Of a stretch of 64,000 nt of DNA, positions 52,586 to 64,000 are shown in pieces (within the stretch, counting starts at the first letter, position 1; each line of letters begins with the position of its first letter). The notes beneath the pieces were generated by a model that had not been told where the DNA came from, searched no databases, and saw only the letters and a list, made by a program, of their open reading frames with translations. The DNA is from Rostratula benghalensis. Its lineage: Eukaryota; Chordata; Aves; Charadriiformes; Rostratulidae. The stretch lies in the NCBI GenBank assembly GCA_013399305.1, contig VXAI01000028.1, positions 3,291,575 through 3,355,574 on the forward strand, read 5' to 3'. A program made the translations under genes and the position numbers.

Positions 52586-54324
52586 GCAGCAAATGTTAGT
52601 ATGAATAATGAATCGCCATAAATAAGTTAATGGAAACTATACTTGTCAAAATTAATTAGCAAATTATGTTTCTGTAATGCACTTAGTTTTCTTTCTAGTT
52701 GCTTGTGGTTTAGTTACTAGGTTAGCTGCAAGATTAATTTCAGATCTTGCAGTTAGTTAGAAGATTTAGTGAAAAACTAAATCTCGTAAAACACTTTTTG
52801 AATGGGAAAAACCTCAATTGTGAAGACTTTTTGTTTCTGCTTTACAGATGTTTCATCTTTCTAACAACTGTAACAACTTGATAACAGAATGAAACAGTGA
52901 TGTGGACTAGTAATAATAGATTTTGCAACAGTGAAAGAAGACACAATAGTATCTGGATTTGTAAAAAAGCAAAAGCTTTTACCTTTTATTCTTTGATTGC
53001 ATTTTAAAAGTGTGGGAACCGGCTTGAATCTGAGATCCATGTGCTTATGCATAGAGTTAGTTTTGCTGTTGGCGCTAGAATTAATGAAACTGTCAAAAAT
53101 ATGTTTAGGGTTCTAGGGAGGGCAGGTTTCCTAATCTTCTGTGTATAATATGGGTACTTTGAAGGAAGCAAAAGCTTTGCAGAAATGCACTTTGGGACTG
53201 TTGTCGCGTGCCAGGTTTAGTTCCACTGATATCAGTGAAACTGTGCCGAGTGTAAAATGGTCCGACTTCTTGTGGAATTTACATCTTCAGAGCTGCAGAG
53301 CATAAGCTAATCATGATAACCTAAGTTCAGCAGTCAGAACAGGCCTGTGCTAACTAATATGGAAGCTGACCATACCAATGACTCTTGTCCCATGTCCTGG
53401 AAACCCAATAGACCACCTGATGGGCCCCAGGCTCAAGTCCTGTAGCCAGTATTACACCCCACATCTTAACACTGAAATGGATGAAAGAACCTGGGGTGAT
53501 AGGACCACAAAGCAATCAAGAGCAGCAGTTTTAAAGTATACCTGGAATCACATCTACCCCCCAGGTAGAGCTTCTGCTCTAGGTAAAAAGAGTCTTGCAT
53601 CAATCCTGCATTTCAAGGGTTATGGATAAATATTTTTCTGCTGCTGCCTGCCTGCATTGTGTTTGAGTCAGCTTCAGATTATCAGAGTCCATAAATAGAA
53701 AACTTACTCTAGAAGTAAAACAGCTTCTTTGTGCTTGTTGCTGTTTTACTGCCTCTTTTATGGAACACAGGGAGGTATTCAATTTTAGCAGCGGGATTTA
53801 TTATTTGAAGATGAATATTAGATAAAGTTTACTTCTGAAAACATAAAGCAGCTTGGACTCAAGCGCTGAAGGAGACAAATGTAGATAAACTTTGAATAAA
53901 CATTGTGGAGTTTGCCTCTTCATTATGACTGCTGCAAATGTAGTGCTTTGCAGCTGCAAAGGGCCCATAAGGACAAAGGGAGTGAAAGCTGCTGTGATCC
54001 AGTGGGTGACATCCAGAACTGGTGGCAGAAGAATGCAATTTTCCTGGCTCTACCACAAACAAGCTCACTGACATTTGGCCATCCCCTTTCATGTGCCGTT
54101 TTGTTTTTTCCCTCATCCATTGGTCAACTCAACTAAATAGATGGTCAGTCTCTGCCTTGAGGAGCTAGCAATGATCTGTGAGTTTTTTGGTATGTATGGT
54201 ATCTGTCATAACGGGGCCATTAACATAGTTGGAGTATGTGTGCTATTACAACCACCATATGAGGAAGTTTCCCTTATAATGTCAGACGTAATTACCTACT
54301 TGAGCAATTTCCTTTAGCTGGAAT

Positions 54325-54575
54325 AAGACTTTTGCCTATAAATACATCAGGGTTAAATGCTGGGGAGGGAGAAAGAAGTGGTAAGCTAAAGGACAATGTT
54401 GGCAGAAGAACACAGCAGTATCAAGTGGCCTTGAATAAATTTAGGCTGGAAATCAAGAGAAGTTTCCTAACTTTATGGTTCTGGCACAGCCGACCAGAGG
54501 TAGTAAAGAGGGCAGAAAAAACCAATTGTTATTAAGATAGAACTCAGTTTGTTTATGAAAGTGATTATCGAATGC
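54325..54575 (+). mobile_element. Ancient CR1/L3-like LINE 3' remnant
   Basis: The order of blocks resembles the 3' end of an old CR1-clade LINE (L3-like) found in sauropsid and other amniote genomes: ataaatacatcagggttaaa, then ctggggagggag, then gctaaaggacaatgttggca, then gaataaatttaggctggaaa, then a stretch with gtttatgaaag. One frame still reads Ala-Leu-Asn-Lys-Phe-Arg-Leu-Glu-Ile-Lys-Arg-Ser-Phe-Leu-Thr, similar in layout to the FRLDIRKNFFT block of CR1 proteins. It is in sense orientation to PLCB1. The assignment is from memory, and the family name is uncertain. Confidence 0.55.
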
Positions 54576-57500
54576 AGTGCCTGCAGCTGTAGGACCAAGT
54601 TTAAGGAACAGACAAGGAAGTCCCTTTTAAGGCAATGAAATCCCTTCTTTTTTTGTTTATCTGAACTATCTTTGCAGAGCTATGCCTTTATTCTTTTCCA
54701 CTTCTTTTTAATAATAACCTCTTTTTCAACTGGAGGAGTTTCTGGAAGTAACAGCATTAGCCATGAAGAAGGCTTTTCATAGTTTTTTTCCCACCTCTAG
54801 CATGCTCACACTCTAGTCTTCTGTCTTCCCCTTATACTGAAGAACACTCTTTTTGGCAAGTGCATTAATAGCTTATGTAGGGAAGTATCGCTTCAGAGAA
54901 GAGGTATGTATTTTTAGATGTCTTTTAATACAAGTTAGCAATTGGAAGTAAGCCAACATTTAACATTATTACATCTCCCAGGACCACTCCGAGGCATTCT
55001 ACAGAGTGTGTTTTTCAGAGGTTTGGAAAGACAGTGAAATATTCCAGTAGTGGCCCTCTTTCAAGTCTATCAGAAGTAACTGTAGTTTTGCTGGGATTAA
55101 TGGTTTTTTTATCTGTCTGATTTAAAATCTTTCCATTATCTAGCTGTCTGCCTGTCTTAGAAATCTACTATGTTGTAAATTGCTCATTCCACTGCTAGCT
55201 AGGAACTTGTAAGAAAGTGGTTTTGTAGTGGTTTTGTAGATTTAATTGGATGTAAACGATCTGCCTTCTCCTATGCTATAAAGGCTTTACCATCAGAAAG
55301 GATTTCTTTATTACCTCTGTGCTAAAAAGCCAAGTGTAGCTAGAGAATGGGCTTGTGTCTGTAAAACCCTGTGACCACATGGACTCTCTGTCCACAGTAA
55401 TTTTTGTAGACAATTGCAATTTGGGCTCAAAATGTTCAAAAATACCAAGCGTAAGATGTCTGCTGCAAGATTTGGGTGTTTGGTTTCACTTCATTTATGC
55501 TGATGTAACAAATGAGACCTGCACAGGTGCTAAAGCACCTTCTCCTGGATCATGCTGCAGACCTCAACTGAAGTCCTTAGCAGTGGGTTTGTTTATCTAT
55601 AGACAGTAGTTATGGTGGGAAAGCGGGTCTTGAGGACGTAGTTCCTTGACACCAGAAGAATTTCTGTTCCATGGCTATGTTGCTCTGCATTAACTTGCAA
55701 TGTCAACTGAAATCATTGAGGTGTAGATTCATTGGGGTTTTTAATAGCCCATGGCCCTCTCTTGGACAAGAACCTGGAAGACAGTAGCTGAGACTTGCTA
55801 ACGTAAAGACTGCATAAATCAGGCCAGCACTTTTAAGCAAAATTGAATTTGGACAGGGAACAAAAAAGAGAAAAAGGCAGAAAAGTATGTGCCTGCCAAG
55901 GAATAAGCTGCAGTCCCATGTGGTTCTCTAGCTAACTTTAAATGTAGCAGTTCTTCAAAGTCTAACTTGGAGATGATGCTGATCACTCTGCATCAGTCTT
56001 GAGACTTAGGAGAGATTGCTTGCTTATCTACACCAGAGTGGGATTTTACCCAATGCCTTAAAAACTACTAAATATTCAAGTATGTATATATAATGTCTGC
56101 TAATGTTTTAGAAACTGTTTTTTGTTTAAAGAAAGAGCTATCTGTGGCTGAAAAGGGGATGATAAGCAGTAAGAAACTGGTTGATACTTCATATAGAGAT
56201 CTGTTTAAATGTGAACTGTAACATGGATGTGGTTGATTCAAGATGTTGGACACTTTTGTGTTTATTAGTTATCATGGGCATATGCTATATATGTGTATAT
56301 ATTTGCTACAAATAAAACACTGGTTTATAGTATGACAGGTTCCAGTCGTTGTGCTCTTTAATGCAAGACCTCTGCTTACCAGAATCTCTGAACTATGGTC
56401 ATGCTTTGTTACAGCAGGGTTTTTTAAAGGTGCTTTGGAGAGTTAGATCATCAATAGCCATTAAAATAAATGTTTCCAACATTTAAATTTGGAGAAACAG
56501 ACAAAATGTTGAGTGTCTAAAAATCTTCCCTGCCTATGTGTGTGTTTTACTGTTTGCTAGCACTGCTAGAGAGAAATACATAAATTTCATAGACTTGTAG
56601 CCCCTGCGGGTTAGAGTCCTTCTTTCTTGGGTCTTTGAAAAGGGCTGAAAAACCTTCTGACTTCTAATAAAATAAATAAATAGCATGCTTAAAATTCCAC
56701 AGTGACTGTAAAATCTTATTTAAATGGATGGCTCGTGCCAACAGACACAAGTGAGGTTTGGAGACGTTTGTTTCTTCTCAGGTGACACTCCATCTTCCTT
56801 TCCTTTTGAGATGCAGTGTCCTTGGAATGCTTCCAAAGTTTTCATTCTGATTGAGAACACTCTTTATCATAAAAATATGAAGTTTGCTATTTGGCATGGC
56901 TTGCCTAAAAGCTTATAGGAAATATTTCCTCTCTAAAGTGAACTAAGTGTCTTGAGCAGCAGTACCTCTCCTGAAACCCATTCAAAAACGTTGTTTTCCA
57001 TTTGCAAACATTTTCTCATTAAAAAAAAAAAAAATATCCAATGTTAGTTTTCTCTGTGCATTTATACAGATGATAAAATGAATATGATAGCTTCATTAGA
57101 ATGACAAGCATTTTCTAATTCAAACTGAATTCAGCGCTACTTGATTGATAATCTTTACTCTGCAAAATATTCTGGATTTCAGTGTCCTTGGACATGTGAT
57201 ATTTCTGCATGGATTAACTGATACTGAGCAAGCTCTTTTATTTGCACTACTTAAGTACAACATGCTTACATTCCCATGTTTTCCCTCTTGGACTGCTTGT
57301 CATTCAGTAAGCATTTATTTTTTCAATATTGTATAGGAGTTACCATTCTCTGTTTATATTCAGCTGTGTCCTATTACAATATACACATTCAAGAGTAGAG
57401 CAATGAATCTTGCTGTATTCCTTTCTTACTGAGCAAGTTTTCTGTTTCTTTTTCAAGAACATGTTGCCAAAGAAAGCTTGTTTGGTTTGTGGCCAGGTAA

Positions 57501-60283
57501 CTGTCTAATTACGGAAAGTAGTTGAGCAAGTATAACTGAGGGCAGAAATGGATCTATTTTGTTTTCCTTTAAGTTTAGAAATCTGACATGAAATTTGAAC
57601 ACAACAGGATATTCATCTGGTTTGACTTTAAAGGATTTAAGCAATGAGACAACCAATAAACCCAAGTCTAGAGTGTGTCCTGGTGCAATTAGTTGTTGCA
57701 CTGACAAGCTTTTTCACACACTCCCCCCAAGTTTTCCACTGCTTGCTCTGATCTCGCTACTTTTTCTGTCTTTAGCCACTGTACTGTTCTTCCTTATGAT
57801 CTACACTTAAAGCACAGATTGACCATTATATTATTGGCCACTTCAGCTTTACATGTTTGATCTTTCTTGTTTTGGCATATATTGTGACATACATTATTAT
57901 TCATAACACTTATCTAAATAATCTCTATACAGACACATTTCTGATACTAGTAGGCAAAAGATAGAGTCATGAGACTGAGTGCAGTCAGTGGTCCCATTAA
58001 GATCCTTAATATTGTCAACTAAGTTAAGCATAACTTAGGTCCATTAAATCGATAGGACTGGCTGTATGGTTAGGTTTAGTTATGGGTATGCATGTTGATA
58101 CATTTATGCTGTGCTTGCTAACATCTTTCATCAATGACTTGACAGTAAAATGTCCTGTCAATCAGCTACATTTTTTTTTTTCCAACAAGCTTTTTTGATG
58201 CACCTACATACAGATGCATTAGTCTCTGCATCTTGTCCACTTTTGAAGGCCTGTCTGCTGTCAAGGATGTCCAGGCATCTTCTTCCCAATTAATCTCTAT
58301 TTTGTATTTTTCTTTGCTTGAATGATTAGCTACCTAACTTGAATTACTATTTGTGTTTTCTCATTTGATTTCCTTCCCATTGACCCGATCCATTACAGCT
58401 TTACCATCTTGTTTTGTTAACAGCTCCCAGAGAATTGTCTGTTCTTTAAACCCTGTGTTGTTGATTCTCCTTTTTCAGATTATTAAAGACTATATGAAAC
58501 TAAACCTACTGATGATCAGTGTTGGCAGCCTCTGGACTTGCATGCAGTTCAGCTTTCAAATTCAAAGGAACCCTGATCTTCTATCCTGACCTCAGTTTAT
58601 TTCTATTTGTGCTTACTGCAAATTAGTTTTTCCAATAAGGAAAAATTTGAATTTAGAATCTCTATTAAATGCTTCACTAATATTCAGATACAGCAATTCA
58701 GATACATTGCCTTTCATCTACCTATTAATTTGCTAGAACTATCTGACTAGTATGAATTCTTCCTATTGCTGATCATTGGGAAAATTGCTAAAATGGAGGA
58801 TTTACTGAAGACTTCTGCATGTGGTGTGTACATGATGGTTGGTACGTGGATCTTTTGAAGTATCTGCAGATCCAGACTGAGGCCAGAGAGTCTTTTCTGT
58901 CCCCAGTGATTTTTCTAAAATAGAGCAGTAATAGAGTGGGTAAAGTCCAGTAACACAATTGTAGGCTTGTGGCGTTTTTGGTCTGGGTTGACCCTGGTAA
59001 AATATTCTCTCCTTGTGATGATTTGCTGTTAAGAGGATGTTGCTTGGACGATGCAGTACCATACTGCCCTAGTTTACAAAACTGAATACAGACAGAAATG
59101 CCAGTTACACTATAGCAATATAGTAATAGCACGTGAATCTGGAAAGATGAACAGGTTTCAGCATCACTTCCAAAATCACTTGGATGCAAAAGCTGCAAGT
59201 GTTATCAAAGTGGCTCTGGCACATCATGTCCCACACAGTGTGAATTTTATGTAAATTTGTCCTTGTGAACTTCTCTGCTGGCTCACAAAGCTAGAAAGCA
59301 TAGAGTAGATAATGTGTGCCCGGTATCAAGAGACACACTAGGGGTATATGCATCGTACTCTACATGGTGCATGAGAATGTTAATACCTAATGAGCTGTAA
59401 ACCACAGTGTTGGTTTGTGAAATAGAATTCCCGGTGGGGCATATTGCACGCATCTCTCCCTGGATTATAAAATAGCTGCTTTACTTGGCAGATTTTAGTC
59501 TTTGAGTTGAGAGGACTGCTCAGTTGTATGTGATTACAGTGAATGTGATTTAATGTTACAGATCACTTTGGAATAGACTTGATTTTGCTGTCAGGCAAAA
59601 TAGTAATATAATTCTGTATCGCTGGCTGGGAGGTACAAGGTGCAAGTTAATTGTCAGTATTCCTTTTTTGTCTGTTTTCTTTTTTACTTTAATAACACCT
59701 CATGGCATAATTGTGCCTTCCAGTTACATAACTGAGTGGATAACAGGATAGGCATAACAAAGGAAAACCTCTATTAAGTTTGCAAATATATGGAAGGAAA
59801 TGTTTTAAGATTCATGCAGCCAAACCTGTTGACTACTTACAAGCAAATGCACATTTAAATTTTTGTACAAACATCCACAAATTTTAAGGACACGCAAAGG
59901 CTGATGTTAAAGTTGCAAGATTGAAGTGCAGAGAACAGTGTGAAGATAAGTGGTCTTTTCTGCTGTCTGTTATGCCTTTTGTTTTCTGTCCTTTCCTCAG
60001 ACTGTTTCTGACTTTCCTCCAAGGACTGGAAGGCTCCTTGGGGCAGGCTAAGCAGACCTGGGGAAAATCAAGTAGCAATCAAGTAGTTGCACATACAGCT
60101 TAAATGTTGAAATAAGGGTGATGAAGTTTAGTTCAAGCAGCAGGGTTAAGAAGTTTGCATGATTAGCTGTGCTTTTCTATTTCCTCCAGACTACTACACT
60201 GCTGGGGTTTTGACCTATATCCTGGGCCCCTGCGGAGGGCACTGAACCTGTGAAGAAGATTCTTCTAGAAGGTCAGCCCTGCT

Positions 60284-60847
60284 TTGAGCCCTCATGTCTC
60301 TTATCTTGGGCTTGGCACTGTGCTGCCGGTGTCGAATGAGAAGGGGTTTGTTTACATCCTCAAGTTGATGAGCTGGCAAGCTCCCAGCGACCCACTAGCG
60401 ATTTCCACATCCAGGACAATATGCTGGTCATGCGGGCACACTGGAGGGGTTAGGAAAGCAGGAACTTGTTGTGTTACTTGTCGAGTCTCATTAAGTGGCA
60501 GGAGAAGGATTGGTGTGTCAAAAGCAGCCCGTGCTTTTGCCAGCCCTAGAAACTGCACAACAACAGTTTTACATCAGGCTACTACCTATGTCTGTGCTTG
60601 CGCAGGGAAGTGCATAGTTCCCTGGCCCTGCATAGGGACTGTCACAGGCCCTGATGAGAAAAATATGCTAGGTTCTCTAAATCTAGTCAAAGAGGATTGT
60701 GAAGAGCCTTGTGATAACAGTAAGTCTTCAAATAGAGGAGCCTCTGAGTATATTCACAAATTACAGTCTAACCTATCAAGCGGGTCAACCAACTGGCTAG
60801 AATTCCTGTTTCATGGCAAATTTGCAAATACCATTTCCCAGGAATAG
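60284..60847 (+). other. Unassigned 187-codon ORF, probably chance
   Basis: This is the longest ORF in the window. It runs from an ATG at 60284 to a stop at 60845-60847. The predicted protein is rich in Cys, Ser and Thr, with no signal peptide, transmembrane segment or domain that I recognise. I see no splice-site pair, promoter or polyadenylation signal that would make it a convincing nested gene. It lies in slightly GC-richer DNA, which lowers stop frequency. Alternatives are a decayed retroelement or an exon of a noncoding transcript. Confidence 0.12.
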
Positions 60848-62649
60848 GGACATTCTAGATCTCACAAACGGCAGAAGACATTTTGATTGATAAATCTAGA
60901 CTATTCAAGAACCACGAAGTAAAGGATTTGCTTCATTGCCCCTATAGATTTTGTGAATTTTTCAATAGTTTGTTTGCCACCAGTATGCCACTTGTCTTCA
61001 GACAAAATAACAGTTACATTTTTATGTGATTTGCTTTAAACTGCCATCCAGGACCATCTATGACTTTCATCGCGTGTAATAGATCTTGAAAGGCAGAGGA
61101 ACATGGAGCTGTAGCTAATAAGGAGATACTGTGAAATACTCAGAACTTGCCAGTTCATTTGTCCTGGCAGATTTTTCTCCTTTGTAACTCTTTTGGAGCA
61201 ATCAAGTGGAGCCAAGGATGCAGAAAAAGATCAAGCTGCTGCACAAACACTTCCTCTGTTTCATGTAATGAAGCTGATCACAGCCTGGAAATTCAGTACA
61301 ATCTTTTAGCATCCCTATTAAATATATTACTCTCCTAGAAGGAAATTATTTCTCCTGCCTATCGAACTTCAGTGAATAAATACCAGATTTAGTTAACCTC
61401 ACTTAACAATCTGGTGGTTCTTCTTAGATCTCTGCATGAATTTCACCACCAAGCCAGGTGTTGGAGCAGCCAGTCAAAATGTCCTGTGGAACCACTTGTT
61501 AAGAAGCTGCTTTGCACTTTACTGCAGGTGAAAAGCTGAACACTGAGGACATTTTTGGGAGTCCCCTATATGGCCTTCTCTTCCTTTTTGCAATAAAGAA
61601 TGAATTTTTGAGGCAGCAAGTGGGACAGTCATGGACAAATCCCCACCAAGCAACTAGCAGATGAAGTTGAGCTTGGAAATTAAAAGTGCAGGGGTGAAAA
61701 GGGATTGCAGGCTTGCTGCAAAGGGACTGCTGGTATGTACAACTAAAGCACAAGAAGAGCTTCAATCCACAGTGGAGAAAAGTAGTGCAGAACCTGATTC
61801 AGTTAGGTTTGTATGAGTTTGGGCTAGATTTCTCTTGTGAAAGGATGGCATGGGAACTTCGACATGTGAATAACAATTTTGTGTGGGCAAGGCAGCAATC
61901 CTTACCCAAGCAAAGAGGATACTTTGCTGGGAATTTCATACCTAGAAGGTAATGGGTAAAATGTTCAAAAGATGTGGAGGAGTCAAGATCCCATTCTTTT
62001 AGAAATTTCCTTACCATTTGGGGAACGGATTTTGGAAGGTATGTAGATGTATAAACGAGGAGAGGCATATAAAGGCATTTCCAGACTTTCCAGTGCCTCT
62101 AGTTGTTATAAGGGTTTTTTTTATACATTTTTAAAATTACATAAAAGTGTATATACTTTGTAACAAGTGTTCAGCTACATATTTTATAATTTTTAGATAT
62201 TGGGAATGTTTGTGACTAAGAATACATTGGATACTTTTGTATTTCTTGTCAATACTTGCTCTTTTATTTTACAGAACTGTTCCACTGCACAGTATAAACA
62301 TTAAAGTTGATCTGCCACTTATTTGTCTGGCATAAAACTTTAGCCAGTTGTTTATGTCTACTTTAACAGTCAAATATCCTTCAGCTGACTTTCTTCAGTC
62401 CAGAGAAGGAAAAATATACCAACGTTAATCATCAAACACAGCACATGAGCTTCTTCTGTTCTGTGTTGGAGCTGGGTGGTTTTGACAAACTATGCAAGTC
62501 CTCCAGCTGTGGCATATTGCGCAGTCACTTCTTGGCCAGATGTGCTGAGACTGCACTCATTCTGTGAGAAGGAGAATGTGGATATGCATTAAGTTGAAAT
62601 TGGAACAATTGATTAGAATATCCTTCATTTTGTCTTGAACTGGCTGTGA

Positions 62650-62970
62650 ATGCCCAGCTGCCAGCACCCACATTCTGTAGAGGTCAAGCCTCTGTGAGGA
62701 GAGGCTGGGCCTGCCCTGCTCCCCTCAGCCCAGGGCACAGCCCGGCCCCTCAGCCACCGTGGTGGTCACTGCCCACGGGGCAATCAGGTTTAAGAACTGG
62801 CAAAATTCTGCTGGCAATAAGGAGTGAGGGGAAAAGTGTAAGGAGCCACCCAGACAGCCCTTGAGGGGAGAGGAAGAGGAGCTGCAGGCCTGGGGCAGCC
62901 ATTGCTGTGTTTGGCTGAAGGTGTTCCAGTGGCCCTGGGGAACAGAGCTACGTGTTGGACTTTTAAATAG
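62650..62970. other. GC-rich patch in intron
   Basis: About 320 bases are clearly richer in G and C than the surrounding DNA, with runs such as ctgggcctgccctgctcccc and cagcccggcccctcag. CpG dinucleotides are few, so it does not look like a classical CpG-island promoter. No transposon was recognised. Confidence 0.6.
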
Positions 62971-64000
62971 CCCACACGCCACAGGAAAAGGGAGGCTTTT
63001 TTATGTTTGCGCTGTGGACGTGTTTAATACAACACTAATGAGTGACCCCATAGGGAAGTTCTAATTAATCAGATAAATTAGAGAAGAGATATTTGAGGGG
63101 AAAACCAAATACATTTCTCAGGCTGGGAAACTCCAAACCCCAGAAAGAAAATGATCTTCACTGAGTACTGTAGCTGTTGACAGAGCTTCTGTTATGGTTA
63201 TGGCTGTGTTTGCTCTTCAGGATCTGACTTTGCTCAAAGAGAGTCATCTGAAGTCTCCTTTTTCTTTGCATTGCATTTAGGTTTATTTAGGAAGGTCTTG
63301 AACCAAACGTTATTGAAGTTGGTGGCAGCATTTCAACAAACACTAGTGAGCTTTGAGGCTGCCTCTGTCAGTATAACTGACATCAGATCAAATTTAACAC
63401 AGCAACGGTGAATGAAAAAGACAATCCAGCTAACACCACAATTTTAAGCATATAAAGCACACCTTTATCTTGAAAGTTTCATCAAAGACCTGGATTTCAG
63501 ATGAGATTAAGGCAATTATGTGCAAGCCAAAGAAAAAAAATTGTGAATGTGTTTTGTGCCTGTGTCTTTTCCTGGTGTGTTTCTTTTCACTTTAACTTTT
63601 TGTATCTAATCATATCATTAAATCTTCCTAATGTATATCTGAAGATAAAAGGTGACACCTGTAATAGAAAGAAATGATCACAAATTCTTTTTTCTTGGCA
63701 TTGTCTGTGGCAAATTTATAATATGCTTAAGAAAACAGAGAACAAATCTTACCAATAAATTGAGGCCATTTCATTTTGGATGACTGTCCACCAAGGATCA
63801 TCCTCACTGCAGTTGGTCTCAGAATATCATTAACGTTGGTCACAAACAATCTATTCTTTAATATCCAGGATACAAAGTCCTTTTGACATCTGCCATCTCT
63901 GTTCCACAGTCAAACTCTCTCTGGTGCAATATCATCTGTAATTGAACTTGCAAATTGCTTCACTTTCTGAAATGCTGACTGCTTAATTATGATGGGGAAA

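Larger units (their letters stand above)
46065..64000 (+). other. PLCB1: PLCB1 intron (3' boundary outside window)
   Basis: No further exon was found in this stretch of 17.9 kb. I looked specifically for the next expected segments (the Ile-Ser-Val-Asp-Gly-Phe start and the catalytic Ser-His-Asn-Thr-Tyr motif) and did not see them in any frame. Contents that can be named are the second copy of the 19-bp repeat (46311), an AT repeat (52574), an 11-bp tandem repeat near 55216, an old CR1/L3-like remnant (54.3 kb), an unassigned 187-codon ORF (60284) and a GC-rich patch (62.65 kb). Other ORFs of 60 to 136 codons lack recognisable domains. Confidence 0.75.

Noticed and set aside
58788..59198. 136-codon minus-strand ORF
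   Set aside because: A second minus-strand frame of 86 codons overlaps it, and neither has a recognisable domain.

Overview
The window is vertebrate genomic DNA, most likely from a bird. Coding density is very low: six short exons with GT-AG boundaries sit in long AT-rich introns. Recognisable interspersed repeats are sparse, and the clearest are chicken-repeat-1 (CR1) LINE fragments, typical of birds and other sauropsids. Nothing looks prokaryotic or viral: I found no operons, CRISPR array, tRNA or rRNA gene.

All six exons are on the + strand, share one compatible reading frame, and belong to one gene. I identify it from memory of the human protein as PLCB1 (phosphoinositide phospholipase C beta-1). 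In human numbering they cover roughly residues 83 to 288, which is the end of the N-terminal PH domain plus most of the EF-hand module. The catalytic X and Y boxes, the C2 domain and the C-terminal Gq-binding coiled coil lie downstream of the window. The first coding exons lie upstream.

Layout: 1-27823 is intron, containing a CR1 scrap at about 20.1 kb, a MIR-like remnant at about 12.5 kb, a 41-bp tandem duplication at 9.3 kb and homopolymer tracts. Exons lie at 27824-27964, 33662-33741, 38311-38364, 38715-38790, 44429-44529 and 45898-46064. The introns between them run from about 0.35 to 5.7 kb. The intron at 33742-38310 holds a 1.2-kb 5'-truncated CR1 in antisense orientation. From 46065 to the end at 64000 is one intron with no next exon seen. 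It carries an old CR1/L3-like LINE remnant at about 54.4 kb, a 187-codon ORF at 60.3 kb that I cannot assign, and a GC-rich patch at 62.65-62.97 kb.

I see no convincing new biological system. The remaining open reading frames look like chance ORFs in intronic DNA. The more useful leads are small: an apparent extra glycine codon in the first exon, a non-consensus splice donor (GTCAGT) at the last exon, a 19-bp perfect direct repeat flanking that last exon, the decayed CR1 copies, and the unassigned 187-codon ORF. Protein comparisons here are from memory, not from a search.
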